Positions 8,837-17,987 of a stretch of 64,000 nucleotides of DNA are shown piece by piece. The stretch's first letter is position 1, and every line of letters starts with the position of its first letter. This DNA is from Cupriavidus pinatubonensis. Its GTDB lineage: Bacteria; Pseudomonadota; Gammaproteobacteria; Burkholderiales; Burkholderiaceae. The notes beneath the pieces are model-generated. The model was not told where the DNA came from. It searched no databases and saw nothing but the letters and a program-made list of their open reading frames with translations. The translations under genes and the position numbers were made by a program. Location: contig NZ_CP080767.1 in NCBI RefSeq assembly GCF_019602855.1, positions 2,852,001-2,916,000 on the forward strand, written 5' to 3'.

Positions 8837-9634
8837 TCACCAGGCCGTAATCACCGATTCCCTGAAGGTAGAAGTGATGTACTGTTTGATTTCCGGCGAC
8901 TGATAGGCCTTCACGAGCTTGGCAACCCAAGGCTTGTTCTTGTCTGCCTCGCGGATGGCGATGAGGTTCGCGTACGGCCCCTTCGGCCCTTCGATGGCGA
9001 TTGCATCACGTGTGGGCGACAGGCCAGCCGACTCGGCGTAGTTGCCGTTGATGGCGGCGGCGTCCAGGTCATCGAGCGACCGCGGCAGTTGCGCGGCGTC
9101 CAGCTCGACGATGCGGATCTTCTTCGGGTTCTCGACGATATCCAGCGGCGTTGCCTTCAGGCCGGCATTCGGCTTGAGCTTGATCACGCCCTTGCTTTGC
9201 AGCAGCAGCAGGCCGCGGCCACCGTTGGTCGGGTCGTTCGGCACGCCGACACGCGCGCCGGCCTTGAGCTGGTCGAGCGACTTGATCTTCTTCGAGTACA
9301 CGCCCATCGGGAACGTGACCGTAAAGGCCACGTGCGTGAACTTGTAGCCGCGATCCTTGATCTGCGCTTCGAGGTATGGCAAGTGCTGGTAGCTGTTGGC
9401 GTCCAGGTCGCCGGCGGCCAGCGCGGCGTTGGGCTGGATGTAGTCGCTGAACTCGACCACCTGGATGTTCAGCCCGTCCTTGGCCGCGACCTTCTTCACC
9501 TGTTCCATGATCTGGGCGTGCGGGCCGCCAGTCACGCCAACCTTGATCGGCTTATCCTGGGCCACCGCACCGGTAGCCAGCGTGGCGCCGAGCGCGGCAC
9601 CAAGAATCCATTGCAGCAGGTTGCGACGTTGCAT
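8837..9634 (-). CDS. metQ: methionine ABC transporter substrate-binding protein
   Basis: A 265-residue NlpA/MetQ-family binding protein that delivers L- or D-methionine to MetNI in the periplasm. Family motifs include VGVTGGPHAQIMEQVKK, the SYQHLPYLEAQ segment and VGVPNDPTNGGRGLLLLQ. The N-terminus is a signal peptide ending near AVAQ; unlike the E. coli lipoprotein it has no visible lipobox Cys, so it may be a soluble periplasmic protein or anchored by an uncleaved helix. It is the last gene of metN-metI-metQ. The ribosome-binding site GAAGG precedes the ATG. Confidence 0.93.
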   Translation of the reverse strand: MQRRNLLQWILGAALGATLATGAVAQDKPIKVGVTGGPHAQIMEQVKKVAAKDGLNIQVVEFSDYIQPNAALAAGDLDANSYQHLPYLEAQIKDRGYKFTHVAFTVTFPMGVYSKKIKSLDQLKAGARVGVPNDPTNGGRGLLLLQSKGVIKLKPNAGLKATPLDIVENPKKIRIVELDAAQLPRSLDDLDAAAINGNYAESAGLSPTRDAIAIEGPKGPYANLIAIREADKNKPWVAKLVKAYQSPEIKQYITSTFRESVITAW

Positions 9635-9699
9635 GTCTTGCCTTCTTTCTTGAGTAGCGGCGTGGCGCCTTGCGGCGCGTCGCCTGAATCGTTGAGGGA

Positions 9700-10353
9700 T
9701 CAGCGGTGGCTGATGCGGCGGACCAGCCAGTCGCCGAAGCTCTGCACAGCCTGCACGAAGATGATCAGGATCACCACCACCGCGACCATCACCTCTGTGA
9801 TGTAGCGCTGGTAACCATAGCGGATGCCCAGGTCGCCCAAGCCGCCACCGCCAATCGCGCCCGCCATGGCCGAATAGCCGACCAGGCTCACGAAGGTAAT
9901 GGTCAGGCCGGCCACGATGCCGGGCATTGCTTCGGGCAGCAGCACCTTCCAGACGATCTGGCCGGTCGTTGCGCCCATCGACTGGGCCGCTTCGACGAGC
10001 CCTTTGTCGACTTCGCGCAGCGCGCTTTCCACGAGCCGCGCGATGAACGGGACCGCCGCAATGGTCAGCGGCACGATCGCCGCCGTGGTGCCGATCGACG
10101 AGCCGACGATGAATCGCGTGAACGGAATCACCACCACCAGCAGGATGATGAAAGGCACCGAGCGCACCGCGTTCACCACGACGCCGATGGTGCGATTGAA
10201 CAGCGGGTGCGACAGCACGCCACCGCGATTGGTCAGGTGCAGCAGCACGCCGAGCGGCACGCCCAGCAGCGAGCCGACCACGCCGGAGATCACCACCATC
10301 AGCAGCGTCTCGTTGAAGGACGTCAGGAACAGGTCAAACATTTCAGACCACAT
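9700..10353 (-). CDS. metI: methionine ABC transporter permease
   Basis: A 217-residue integral membrane permease with about five or six hydrophobic helices and the permease EAA loop ([20 protein letters not shown], about residues 120-139) that docks on the ATPase. Together with MetN it forms the methionine importer. It overlaps the 3' end of metN by 11 bases, indicating translational coupling, and has a strong AGGAG ribosome-binding site inside metN. Length is typical for MetI. Confidence 0.95.
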   Translation of the reverse strand: MWSEMFDLFLTSFNETLLMVVISGVVGSLLGVPLGVLLHLTNRGGVLSHPLFNRTIGVVVNAVRSVPFIILLVVVIPFTRFIVGSSIGTTAAIVPLTIAAVPFIARLVESALREVDKGLVEAAQSMGATTGQIVWKVLLPEAMPGIVAGLTITFVSLVGYSAMAGAIGGGGLGDLGIRYGYQRYITEVMVAVVVILIIFVQAVQSFGDWLVRRISHR

Positions 10354-11377
10354 GTTCGATCTCCTCTACCACCACGCCCTGTTGCTGCAGGTATTCCATT
10401 GCCGCCTTCACGTCGGCCAGCTCGCCGGTGGCCATGATGGCCAGCGAGCCGAAGGCCTGCCCCTGGATCTCGTCGATATGGCCGTGCAGGATATTGAAAT
10501 CGAGCCCATAGCGGCGGATCGCCTGGGCCAGCACCGGCTGGTCCACGCCTTCGCCGGTAAAGGCAAGACGGTAGACATGATCGCGCCCGTTGCCGAGCCG
10601 GCTTTCCACGCGCTTGAGCACGCTTTCGGGCAACTCCTGCGCGATCACGTCGCCGATCATGGCGCGCGTGACTTCATGCTGCGGGCGCAGGAAAACGTCG
10701 ATCACGCGGCCCTCTTCCACCACGCGTCCGGCTTCCAGCACGGCAACGCGGTCGCAGACCTGTTTGATCACCTCCATCTGGTGCGTGATCATCACGATGG
10801 TCAGGCCGAGTTCGCGGTTGATCTGCTTGAGCAGGTCCAGGATCGAGCGCGTGGTTTCCGGGTCGAGCGCGGACGTCGCTTCATCGGATAGCAGCACCTT
10901 GGGCTTGCTTGCCAGCGCGCGCGCAATGCCCACGCGCTGCTTCTGGCCGCCGGAGATCTGCGAGGGGTAGCGGTCCTTCAGCACGGACAGCCCCACCAGG
11001 TCCAGCAGCGGCAGCACCGTGGCCTCGATTTCCGATTTCGTCTTGCCCGCCAGTTCCAGCGGCAGCGCCACATTGTCAAACACGGTGCGCGACGACAGCA
11101 GGTTGAAGTGCTGGAAGATCATGCCGATGTCACGGCGTGCCAGGCGCAGGGCGCCGTTGTCCAGCGCGGTCAGGTCCTGGCCGCCGACGATCACGCGGCC
11201 GCTCGTCGGACGGTTGAGCAGGTTGATGGCGCGCACCAGCGTGCTCTTGCCGGCGCCGCTGCGGCCGATGATGCCGAAGACCTCGCCCGCCCCAATGGAC
11301 AGGCTGACGTCCCGCAAAGCATGCACTTCACCCGACCCGCCGGGGAAACGCTGCGAGAGTCCTTGCAGTTCGATCAT
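10343..11377 (-). CDS. metN: methionine ABC transporter ATP-binding protein
   Basis: A 344-residue ATPase of the methionine importer. Walker A is GRSGAGKST (residues 38-46), the ABC signature is [14 protein letters not shown], and Walker B is [13 protein letters not shown]. The last ~80 residues form the NIL domain that binds methionine and inhibits transport when the cell is replete, a feature specific to MetN. It is the first gene of the metNIQ operon. I looked for a SAM-responsive riboswitch upstream and could not recognise one; an 8-bp inverted repeat is present instead. Confidence 0.96.
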   Translation of the reverse strand: MIELQGLSQRFPGGSGEVHALRDVSLSIGAGEVFGIIGRSGAGKSTLVRAINLLNRPTSGRVIVGGQDLTALDNGALRLARRDIGMIFQHFNLLSSRTVFDNVALPLELAGKTKSEIEATVLPLLDLVGLSVLKDRYPSQISGGQKQRVGIARALASKPKVLLSDEATSALDPETTRSILDLLKQINRELGLTIVMITHQMEVIKQVCDRVAVLEAGRVVEEGRVIDVFLRPQHEVTRAMIGDVIAQELPESVLKRVESRLGNGRDHVYRLAFTGEGVDQPVLAQAIRRYGLDFNILHGHIDEIQGQAFGSLAIMATGELADVKAAMEYLQQQGVVVEEIEHVV

Positions 11378-11448
11378 GAAAAGTGACCAAAAGAAAACGG
11401 CAACAGGCGAGAAAGGTCTCCAGCGCTGTTGCCGCCACGTTATGTTTT

Positions 11449-11492
11449 ATGAAGCGAGCATTTTAAGCGATCCGCTTCATGCAATAAACGAA
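11449..11492 (-). promoter_or_regulatory. metN upstream inverted repeat and possible promoter
   Basis: ATGAAGCG (11449-11456) and CGCTTCAT (11473-11480) form an 8-bp inverted repeat with a 16-base spacer about 75-100 bases upstream of metN. On the minus strand TAAAAT lies between the arms with TTTATT 17 bases before it, a possible -10/-35 pair. The repeat could be an operator (MetR-type sites contain TGAA/TTCA half-sites). Confidence 0.4.
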
Positions 11493-11544
11493 TTTTTTCC
11501 GATGGCTTTATGCACTCAAGGCATATAGCTGCGGCTCATAGGCC

Positions 11545-12348
11545 TCATGAGGCACGCCAACTCGGCGCCCGCTTGTCGATGAAGGCCTGGACGCCCTCCA
11601 GCGCAGACTCATCCATCATGTTGCAGGCCATAGTCTGTCCAGCGAGCTGGTAGGCCGCCTCGATGCCCATTTCGAGTTGCTTGTAGAACAGACCCTTTCC
11701 TGCCGCCACGGCCGCCGCCGGCTTGGCGCAGATGCTGGCCGCCAGCCGTGCCACTTCTTCATCGAGCTGGGCCAGCGGCGCGATCCGGTTGACCAGCCCC
11801 CGCGCGCAGGCCGTAGCAGCATCGATCATGTCGCCGGTCAGCAGCATCTCCATGGCCTGCTTGCGCGAGAGGTTGCGTGACAGGGCAACGCCGGGCGTCG
11901 AACAGAACAGCCCCAGATTGACACCCGATACGGCAAAGCGCGCATCGTCCGCAGCCACGGCGAGGTCGCACATGGCCACCAGCTGACAGCCTGCCGCCGT
12001 CGCAATGCCATGTACGCGCGCGATGACCGGCTGCGGCATCTTCTGGATGGCCATCATCACCCGGGTGCAGCGGTCGAACAGGCGCCGGTAGTAGTCATGC
12101 GATGGCGAGGCGCGCATCTCGCGCAAATCGTGCCCGGCGCAGAAGGCCTTGCCGGCGCCGCCCAGTACCACCACGCGTACCGACTCGTCCGCGGCCAGGC
12201 GGGCGAAGGCGGCAGCCAGTTCGTCCAGCAGGTCTTCGGACAACGCGTTGAACGCTTCCGGGCGGTTCATGGTCAGGCGCGCCACGCCCGCGGCATCGCG
12301 CGACTCGGTCAGCAGGGGTGCGCTCGTGCGCGGATCGGTGTCGGCCAT
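11545..12348 (-). CDS. crotonase-fold protein (enoyl-CoA hydratase/isomerase family)
   Basis: A 267-residue crotonase-superfamily protein. Recognisable features are the CoA-binding segment AFCAGHDLREMRA (about residues 69-81) and the oxyanion-hole region HGIATAAGCQLVAMCDLAVA. The following stretch VNLGLFCSTPGVALSR resembles the ECHDC3 group rather than classical hydratases, and the two catalytic glutamates of classical enoyl-CoA hydratase are not evident there, so the reaction may differ. It has an AAGGAG ribosome-binding site and starts 13 bases after the deacetylase-like gene, suggesting an operon. Confidence 0.88.
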   Translation of the reverse strand: MADTDPRTSAPLLTESRDAAGVARLTMNRPEAFNALSEDLLDELAAAFARLAADESVRVVVLGGAGKAFCAGHDLREMRASPSHDYYRRLFDRCTRVMMAIQKMPQPVIARVHGIATAAGCQLVAMCDLAVAADDARFAVSGVNLGLFCSTPGVALSRNLSRKQAMEMLLTGDMIDAATACARGLVNRIAPLAQLDEEVARLAASICAKPAAAVAAGKGLFYKQLEMGIEAAYQLAGQTMACNMMDESALEGVQAFIDKRAPSWRAS

Positions 12349-12361
12349 GCGGGCTTGCTCC

Positions 12362-13285
12362 TTATCGTTCCAGCAGCACTTTCAGGTGTGCCAGCACGCT
12401 GCGGCCCAGCGCGCTGAGGTTGTAGCCGCCCTCGAGACAGCTGACGATGCGGCCGTTCGCATGCGCGCGGGCCACATCGACGAGCTGCCCCGTGATCCAC
12501 GCATAGTCCTGCTCGACCAGGCCCATCTGACCCAGGTCGTCCTCGCGGTGGGCGTCAAAGCCGGCCGAGATGAACAGCATCTGCGGGCGGAACTCGTTCA
12601 GCCGCGGCAGCCAGATGGTGTCGACCACCTCGCGCACCGCGAGCCCGTTGGTATAGGCAGGCAGCGGGATATTCGCCATGTTCGTGGCGATATGCTCGGT
12701 GCCGCTGTAGGGATAGAACGGGTGCTGGAAGAAGCTGCACATCAGCACGCGATCGTCGCCCCGGAACGCTGCCTCGGTGCCGTTGCCGTGATGGACGTCG
12801 AAGTCGACGACGGCCACGCGCTCCAGCCCGTGCGCTGCCAGCGCATGGCGGGCCGCGACGGCCACGTTGTTGAAGAAGCAGAAGCCCATGGCGCGGTCGG
12901 GCTCGGCATGGTGTCCGGGCGGACGCACGCAGCAGAACGCGTTTTCCACCTCGCCCGCCATGACGGCATCGGTAGCCGCCACGGCCGCCCCCGCTGCCAG
13001 CTTCGCGGCTGCCAGCGTGTGCGAATTCATCGATGTGTCGGGATCGATCGGGTAGTAGCCGCTGGCGGGGCTCGCGCGCTCCAGCGAATCGACATAAGCG
13101 GCCCCGTGTACGCGTTCGATCTGCTCGCGGGTCGCGGGCGCCGCTTCACGGCGCTCCAGCAGGCCGTCCATGCCGTGGGAAATCAGGTGATCCTCGATCG
13201 CCTGCAGGCGTTCCGGGCACTCGGGATGGAAATGGCCCATCTCGTGCAAAAGGAACTCCGGATGCGTGTAATAGCCCGTCGGCAT
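12362..13285 (-). CDS. histone deacetylase-family amidohydrolase
   Basis: A 307-residue zinc-dependent arginase/deacetylase-fold enzyme (class II HDAC-like, as in bacterial acetylpolyamine amidohydrolase and HDAH). The catalytic residues are visible: VRPPGHHAEPD (general-base His pair), VVDFDVHHGNGTEAAF (zinc ligands Asp/His) and SAGFDAHREDDLGQM (third zinc ligand). The C-terminal SCLEGGYNLSALG also matches. Bacterial members deacetylate small acetylated amines or proteins; the substrate here is unknown. It is first in a two-gene unit with the crotonase-like protein. Confidence 0.93.
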   Translation of the reverse strand: MPTGYYTHPEFLLHEMGHFHPECPERLQAIEDHLISHGMDGLLERREAAPATREQIERVHGAAYVDSLERASPASGYYPIDPDTSMNSHTLAAAKLAAGAAVAATDAVMAGEVENAFCCVRPPGHHAEPDRAMGFCFFNNVAVAARHALAAHGLERVAVVDFDVHHGNGTEAAFRGDDRVLMCSFFQHPFYPYSGTEHIATNMANIPLPAYTNGLAVREVVDTIWLPRLNEFRPQMLFISAGFDAHREDDLGQMGLVEQDYAWITGQLVDVARAHANGRIVSCLEGGYNLSALGRSVLAHLKVLLER

Positions 13286-13464
13286 GTCTTATCTTCGTTG
13301 TTTTGTCTCCAAACGTTACGTTAGCACAGGACAAGCCCCCCAGCGGACCGCCAGGGCCCGTGGCGGCGCCATATCCGCGGCAATTGAGCGGCAGACAGGC
13401 GGCAGTTCGGCGTCGGAGCGTGCAGTGCCATCCGCTATACTCGCTGCGACTTGCTAAGGACACC

Positions 13465-14571
13465 ATGACCGACACCCAGCGTTCATTGCGCCGCCCGTTG
13501 CTGGGCGCTGCGTTATCCGCTGCCGCACTGGGACTCTGCGGCCTCTCCCCAAGCCTCCTCGCCGCCGGCAAGCGCCGCGTGAGCGTGCGGGAAGAAGAAA
13601 TCGAGCCCGGGCGCTATCGCGACAATGCACAGACCCGCGCCTTTATCGACGACATGGTGACTCGCCACGGCTTCGACCGCGGCACGCTGGAAGGCTGGTT
13701 CGGGCAAGCGGTCTATTCCGCCACCGTGGTGCGGCTGGTCATGCCGCCAGCCACGCCAGGGCGCAAAAGCTGGCGTGCCTACCGTTCGCGCTTTATCGAA
13801 CCGATCCGCATCAACGCGGGCATGCGCTTCTGGCAGGAAAACCGCGACACGCTGCGGCGCGCCGAAGCCGAGTTCGGCGTGCCGGCTTCGGTCATTGTCG
13901 GCATCATCGGCGTGGAAACCATCTACGGGCGCGACATGGGCACGTTCCGCGTCATCGACTCGCTCTCGACGCTGGCTTTCGACTATCCGTCCACGCCTAA
14001 CCGCGACGCCCGGGCGACGCTGTTCCGCAACCAGCTGGCGGATTACCTGATCTGGTGCCGCGACACGCGTACCGACGTCTTTTCGGTGCTGGGCTCCTTT
14101 GCCGGTGCGATCGGCATCCCGCAGTTCATGCCGACCAGCCTGCGCGAGTATGCGATCGACTATGACGGCAACGGCCGCATCGATCTGCGTAACAGCCCCA
14201 CCGACGCCATCGGCAGCGTCGGCCGCTTTCTGCAGTTGCACGGCTGGGAAGCCAACCGGCCCGTGGTCTGGCGCCTGGCCAACGATGAAGGCAGCCGCGG
14301 CATTGCGGCGGCGGCGGCCGACGGCGAGCCGTGGCCGACACGGACGCTGAACCAGCTTACCCGCGCGGGATTGCGTCTCGATGAGCCCGTCGACCTCGCG
14401 CGCGAAGGCGAAACCGGCGTCCTGGTGGTCGACCTGCCCACCCCCGATCAGCCCACCGAGTACATGATCGGCCTGCGCAACTTCTATGTGCTGACCCGCT
14501 ACAACCGCAGCTTCTTCTACGCGCTCTCGGTGTACCAACTGGGCGAAGCCGTCAAGGCTGCAATGGGCTGA
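13465..14571 (+). CDS. mltB: lytic murein transglycosylase B
   Basis: A 368-residue MltB-family (GH103) enzyme that cleaves peptidoglycan glycan strands to anhydromuramyl products. The N-terminal ~35 residues are a signal peptide (MTDTQRSLRRPLLGAALSAA onward, ending about LLAAG); no lipobox Cys stands out, so it may be soluble rather than a lipoprotein. Family motifs: VPASVIVGIIGVETIYGRDMG with the catalytic Glu in GVET, and GSFAGAIGIPQFMPTSLREYAID. The start was chosen because AAGGA precedes the ATG by 4 bases and the signal peptide begins here; a longer in-frame extension upstream lacks coding character. Confidence 0.9.
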   Translation: MTDTQRSLRRPLLGAALSAAALGLCGLSPSLLAAGKRRVSVREEEIEPGRYRDNAQTRAFIDDMVTRHGFDRGTLEGWFGQAVYSATVVRLVMPPATPGRKSWRAYRSRFIEPIRINAGMRFWQENRDTLRRAEAEFGVPASVIVGIIGVETIYGRDMGTFRVIDSLSTLAFDYPSTPNRDARATLFRNQLADYLIWCRDTRTDVFSVLGSFAGAIGIPQFMPTSLREYAIDYDGNGRIDLRNSPTDAIGSVGRFLQLHGWEANRPVVWRLANDEGSRGIAAAAADGEPWPTRTLNQLTRAGLRLDEPVDLAREGETGVLVVDLPTPDQPTEYMIGLRNFYVLTRYNRSFFYALSVYQLGEAVKAAMG

Positions 14572-14598
14572 CGCCCAGGCCTGTCGCCGGATACGCTA

Positions 14599-14626
14599 CC
14601 GCCTGCCAGCACTCGCCGGCAGGCGG
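14599..14626 (+). terminator. GC-rich hairpin after mltB
   Basis: A perfect 9-bp stem CCGCCTGCC/GGCAGGCGG with a 10-base loop, 28 bases after the mltB stop. There is no T run, so it may be a Rho-assisted terminator or a 3'-end stabiliser. Confidence 0.4.
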
Positions 14627-14739
14627 CATCACCGCGCCCGGCAATTGTGCGCCAAAAGCCACTGCAGTTTTCGGGCCAGTCCTTGCCCTCCCTTACAATA
14701 ACGGCCTGACGACGCCACGTGACTTCCCGCGAGCCATTC

Positions 14740-15849
14740 GTGACACAACCCCAGACACTGATTCCCGCAGACTTGCTGAAGCGGTCGAAAAAGATACTGT
14801 TCATCGCTCACCTCGCGCTGGGCGATTTCACTTATCTGCAAAACTTCTTCAAGGCATTCGCGCAGGCTAACCCGCACCTGGAAATCCACCTGTGGGTGGA
14901 CGAAGTGCGCCGCACCGGCGATGCCAAAGCCTGGGAACACCTGCGCAAGTACTCGCTCTACGACTGGCTGGCCGCCTGCCCGTTTTTCAGCAAGGTCTAT
15001 ACGCGCACTTATAGCCCGGAACTCTACGAGGCATCGATCCGCGAGGCGCAGCAGGAGCACTATCCGATCGTGGTGTCGCTAGCGACGCTGCGGCCGCCGC
15101 AGTACGCAAACCTTGCACGCACCATCAGTCCGGACGGATTCGTGGTGGGCATGACGCGCCCTGTCCGCTTCTATCAGCCACACCACCTGCTTGCCTACCG
15201 CAAGCTCGACGCCTCGATTCCGCCGTACAAGGTCGACCGGGCCTCGCCGCAGCACATCAGTGACGTGTATGCGCACTGGTTCCGCCAGATCAGCGGACTG
15301 GAAGTCAGCCCGGCGGAGCGCTTTCCCTTTGTCGATATTCCCGCGCAATGGCAACAGTATGCGCAGGACACGCTTGCCGCCTGGGGCTTTTCGCCTCGCG
15401 AAGGCAAGCTGGTGTTCATTAACCCGTACGCCAAGACGAAGAAGCGCTGCTGGACGCTGGAACAGGTCGCCGCGCTGATCCAGGCCATGCAGCAGCATCC
15501 GCGGTGGCGCGACAGCTGCTTCATCGTCAATGCGGTGCCGCAGGAACTGGCGCATGCGCGCGAGGTCATCAGCAGCTACAGCCTGGCGCGCACCGAGCTG
15601 TTCAGTGCCGAAGACAACTTCTTCCAGCTGCCTGCAATCCTGGCGCAATGCGATCTGATCATCTCGGTGGAAACGGCCGTGATGCACCTGGCGAACGCCG
15701 TGCATGTGCCCGTGATTGCACTGATGCGCCAGAAGAATCCTGAGTGGGTGCCGATCGACAGGCAGAACAGCACGGTGATCACCGCAGCGAATCGCCGGGA
15801 CTGGGTCAATGCCATTCCCGTCGAACAAGTCATGAAGACCATCCAATGA
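14740..15849 (+). CDS. glycosyltransferase family 9 (heptosyltransferase-like)
   Basis: A GT9-fold protein of about 370 residues, related to ADP-heptose:LPS heptosyltransferases. GT9 hallmarks: the N-terminal segment KKILFIAHLALGDFTYLQNFF (LGD in place of the usual IGD) and the C-terminal nucleotide-sugar site QLPAILAQCDLIISVETAVMHLA followed by VHVPVIALM. The start is uncertain: GTG at 14740 or GTG at 14719; neither has a strong ribosome-binding site. Its stop overlaps the start of the next gene as ATGA, so it is translationally coupled to the GT8 gene. It probably builds the LPS core; acceptor and sugar are unknown. Confidence 0.8.
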   Translation: MTQPQTLIPADLLKRSKKILFIAHLALGDFTYLQNFFKAFAQANPHLEIHLWVDEVRRTGDAKAWEHLRKYSLYDWLAACPFFSKVYTRTYSPELYEASIREAQQEHYPIVVSLATLRPPQYANLARTISPDGFVVGMTRPVRFYQPHHLLAYRKLDASIPPYKVDRASPQHISDVYAHWFRQISGLEVSPAERFPFVDIPAQWQQYAQDTLAAWGFSPREGKLVFINPYAKTKKRCWTLEQVAALIQAMQQHPRWRDSCFIVNAVPQELAHAREVISSYSLARTELFSAEDNFFQLPAILAQCDLIISVETAVMHLANAVHVPVIALMRQKNPEWVPIDRQNSTVITAANRRDWVNAIPVEQVMKTIQ

Positions 15850-16841
15850 ACCTGCCCGCATCCGACAACAACACCATGGCTCCGATGACAGGCAGCAACG
15901 GCAAGCCGTCGTTCCATATCGCGTTCTGCGTCGACGACAATTATTTCCGTGCGATGGGCGCGACGATCGCATCGATCATCGACAATAACCCGGGACAGCA
16001 TTTCACCTTCCATGTGCTGACGTTCTCCGCGCTGGAAGAAAATCAGCGCCGCCTGAAGCAGCTCGAAGAGATGTACCCGGTCAGCACCCAGCTGCACTTG
16101 CTGGATCTGGCATCCTTCACGCAGTTCTCGCATTTCCTCGGGCACTCGCACTACTCGCTGTCGATCTTTACTCGACTGGTCATTCCCGAGGTGCTGCAAG
16201 GGCAGACCGACCGCGTGCTGTACCTCGATGCCGATATCCTGTGCGTCAACCGCCTCGACGAACTGGTCGACATGGATATCAGCAACGAGATCGCGGTCGT
16301 CGTGCCGGATGCGCCCGTTACACTGCGCCGGCGTGTTGCCGCACTTGGCCTGGCCCATGCCGAGTATTTCAATGGCGGCGTGCTGTTCATCAATATCGAC
16401 AAGTGGCTGGCCGAAAACATCACGCCTCAAACCCTGGAAGCGCTACTTGATACCAGCACGGACATGCGTTTCAACGACCAGGACGCGCTCAACAAGGTGC
16501 TCAACGGTCGCGCGAAATACATCTCGCCGCGCTGGAATTACCTGTATGACCTGATCCACGACCTGAACGTCAACCGCTTTGCCATGCGTCCGGTCGGCAA
16601 GGCGGTCTTTATCCATTTTGCGGGCTCGGTCAAACCCTGGGCCGACTGGAGCGGCCATGAGGCCCGCGGACTGTTCCGCAAATATCTGGCCTTGTCACCG
16701 TGGCGTGACATGCCGCTGGATCCGGAACCGAGAAATACCAAGGAAATGCGCATGCATTCGCGTTTCATGTTCCGCCAGCACAAGCCGGTGGAGAGCCTGA
16801 AATGGTATTTGCGGTATTTGCGCAAGCGGGCGCAACGGTAA
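15846..16841 (+). CDS. glycosyltransferase family 8 (LPS-type)
   Basis: A 331-residue GT8 enzyme resembling WaaJ/WaaO-type LPS glucosyl/galactosyltransferases. The metal-binding DxD motif is visible as DAD at residues 128-130 in RVLYLDADILCVN, followed by AEYFNGGVLFINIDKW and FNDQDALNKVL, typical of the family. The C-terminal HFAGSVKPW is the conserved Lys/His nucleotide-contact region. The start overlaps the preceding stop by ATGA. It is the middle gene of a three-gene LPS transferase group. Donor sugar is not determined. Confidence 0.88.
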   Translation: MNLPASDNNTMAPMTGSNGKPSFHIAFCVDDNYFRAMGATIASIIDNNPGQHFTFHVLTFSALEENQRRLKQLEEMYPVSTQLHLLDLASFTQFSHFLGHSHYSLSIFTRLVIPEVLQGQTDRVLYLDADILCVNRLDELVDMDISNEIAVVVPDAPVTLRRRVAALGLAHAEYFNGGVLFINIDKWLAENITPQTLEALLDTSTDMRFNDQDALNKVLNGRAKYISPRWNYLYDLIHDLNVNRFAMRPVGKAVFIHFAGSVKPWADWSGHEARGLFRKYLALSPWRDMPLDPEPRNTKEMRMHSRFMFRQHKPVESLKWYLRYLRKRAQR

Positions 16842-16885
16842 TGCCTGAGTGGCATGCCCCCACCCTGCTCTGACATTGAAGATAA

Positions 16886-17917
16886 ATGGCAATCCGAAGC
16901 AACCACATACTGGTCAGCCGCACCGACAACATCGGCGACATAGTACTGACCTTGCCGATGGTCGCTCGACTGAGGCAACTGAATCCGAAAGCGAAGATCA
17001 GCTTCCTGTGCCGCGCCTATGCGGCGCCGCTGGTCCGCTTCTGCACGGATATCGATGAAGTCATCGAACTGGAAAACATTGCCGATGACCCGGCCGGCTT
17101 TCTCAGGAAATCCGGCATCGATACCGTGATCCTGGCACAGCCCGATCGAACGCTGGCGCAGGCCGCGTTCCGGGCAAGAGTCCGCCACCGGATCGGCAAC
17201 GCGCGCCAGAAGATTTACCTGATGTTGTATTGCAACCGCAGGGTGCGTTTCAGCAAGCGGACCACGGAAGACCATGAGGCGCAGATCAACTTTCGCTTCC
17301 TGAGCCCGTATGGCAGCCGTGACATTCCGACGCGGGAGCAAATCCCGGACCTGTATCACTTCGATATTCCCGAAGACAAGGCCATTTCGGAAATGCAGGC
17401 CCCGTATGCGTTCAATCTGGTCCTTCACACCAAGTCGAACGGCCACGGCCGCGAATGGCCGATCGAACACTACGCTGCGTTGGCGGAGTTACTGTTGGCC
17501 AGGCGCGATGTGCATCTGTGGCTGTCGGGCAGTGCAAAAGAAGGGGAATGGCTGAAAGCCAACGGCGGCGCGTTGCTGGCCAAGCCGAACGTCACGAGCC
17601 TGTGCGGCACGCAGACGCTGGGCCAGTTGACCACCTTCATCCACCAGGCGGATGGCCTGATCGCCAGTGGCACCGGGCCTCTGCATTTGTCGGCCGCGAT
17701 TGGCCAGCGCACGTTGGGGCTGTTCCCGCCGACGCGTCCGATGCATCCGGGCAGATGGGCGGCGCTGGGAAAACGGGCTCAGAATCTCGTCAGGGACAAG
17801 AGCTGCAGGGATTGCGAAAAGCTCGAAACGATCAGCTGCGACTGCATGGTTCAGCTCAGCCCCCAATCCGTGCTGGAAATTGTCGAGGGCTGGATCCGCG
17901 ACAAGTCCGCGGCATAA
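16886..17917 (+). CDS. glycosyltransferase family 9 (heptosyltransferase-like)
   Basis: A 343-residue GT9 enzyme. The N-terminal motif ILVSRTDNIGDIVLTLPM is the heptosyltransferase signature (GD), and the C-terminal TTFIHQADGLIASGTGPLHLSAAIG with GLFPPTRPMHPGRW forms the nucleotide-sugar site. A Cys-rich tail (SCRDCEKLETISCDCM, about residues 312-327) resembles the Cys motif seen near the C-terminus of many heptosyltransferases. It is third in the transferase group, 44 bases after the GT8 gene. It probably adds a heptose or related sugar to the LPS core; which position is unknown. Confidence 0.88.
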   Translation: MAIRSNHILVSRTDNIGDIVLTLPMVARLRQLNPKAKISFLCRAYAAPLVRFCTDIDEVIELENIADDPAGFLRKSGIDTVILAQPDRTLAQAAFRARVRHRIGNARQKIYLMLYCNRRVRFSKRTTEDHEAQINFRFLSPYGSRDIPTREQIPDLYHFDIPEDKAISEMQAPYAFNLVLHTKSNGHGREWPIEHYAALAELLLARRDVHLWLSGSAKEGEWLKANGGALLAKPNVTSLCGTQTLGQLTTFIHQADGLIASGTGPLHLSAAIGQRTLGLFPPTRPMHPGRWAALGKRAQNLVRDKSCRDCEKLETISCDCMVQLSPQSVLEIVEGWIRDKSAA

Positions 17918-17927
17918 GGAATACACC

Positions 17928-17963
17928 AGTACCCTGCAACGGGATTATCCGTCACAGGGTACT
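17928..17963. terminator. long hairpin between the LPS transferases and cysM
   Basis: AGTACCCTG (17928-17936) pairs perfectly with CAGGGTACT (17955-17963), and the loop can itself pair ACGG with CCGT. It lies between convergent genes and has no clear T run. Best read as a shared 3'-end structure or terminator. Confidence 0.55.
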
Positions 17964-17987
17964 TAGATTTCCGACTTCGGAGGAAAC

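Noticed and set aside
11378-11544. Possible SAM riboswitch in the metN leader
   Set aside because: I could not find the conserved helices of any SAM riboswitch class; only an inverted repeat is present.
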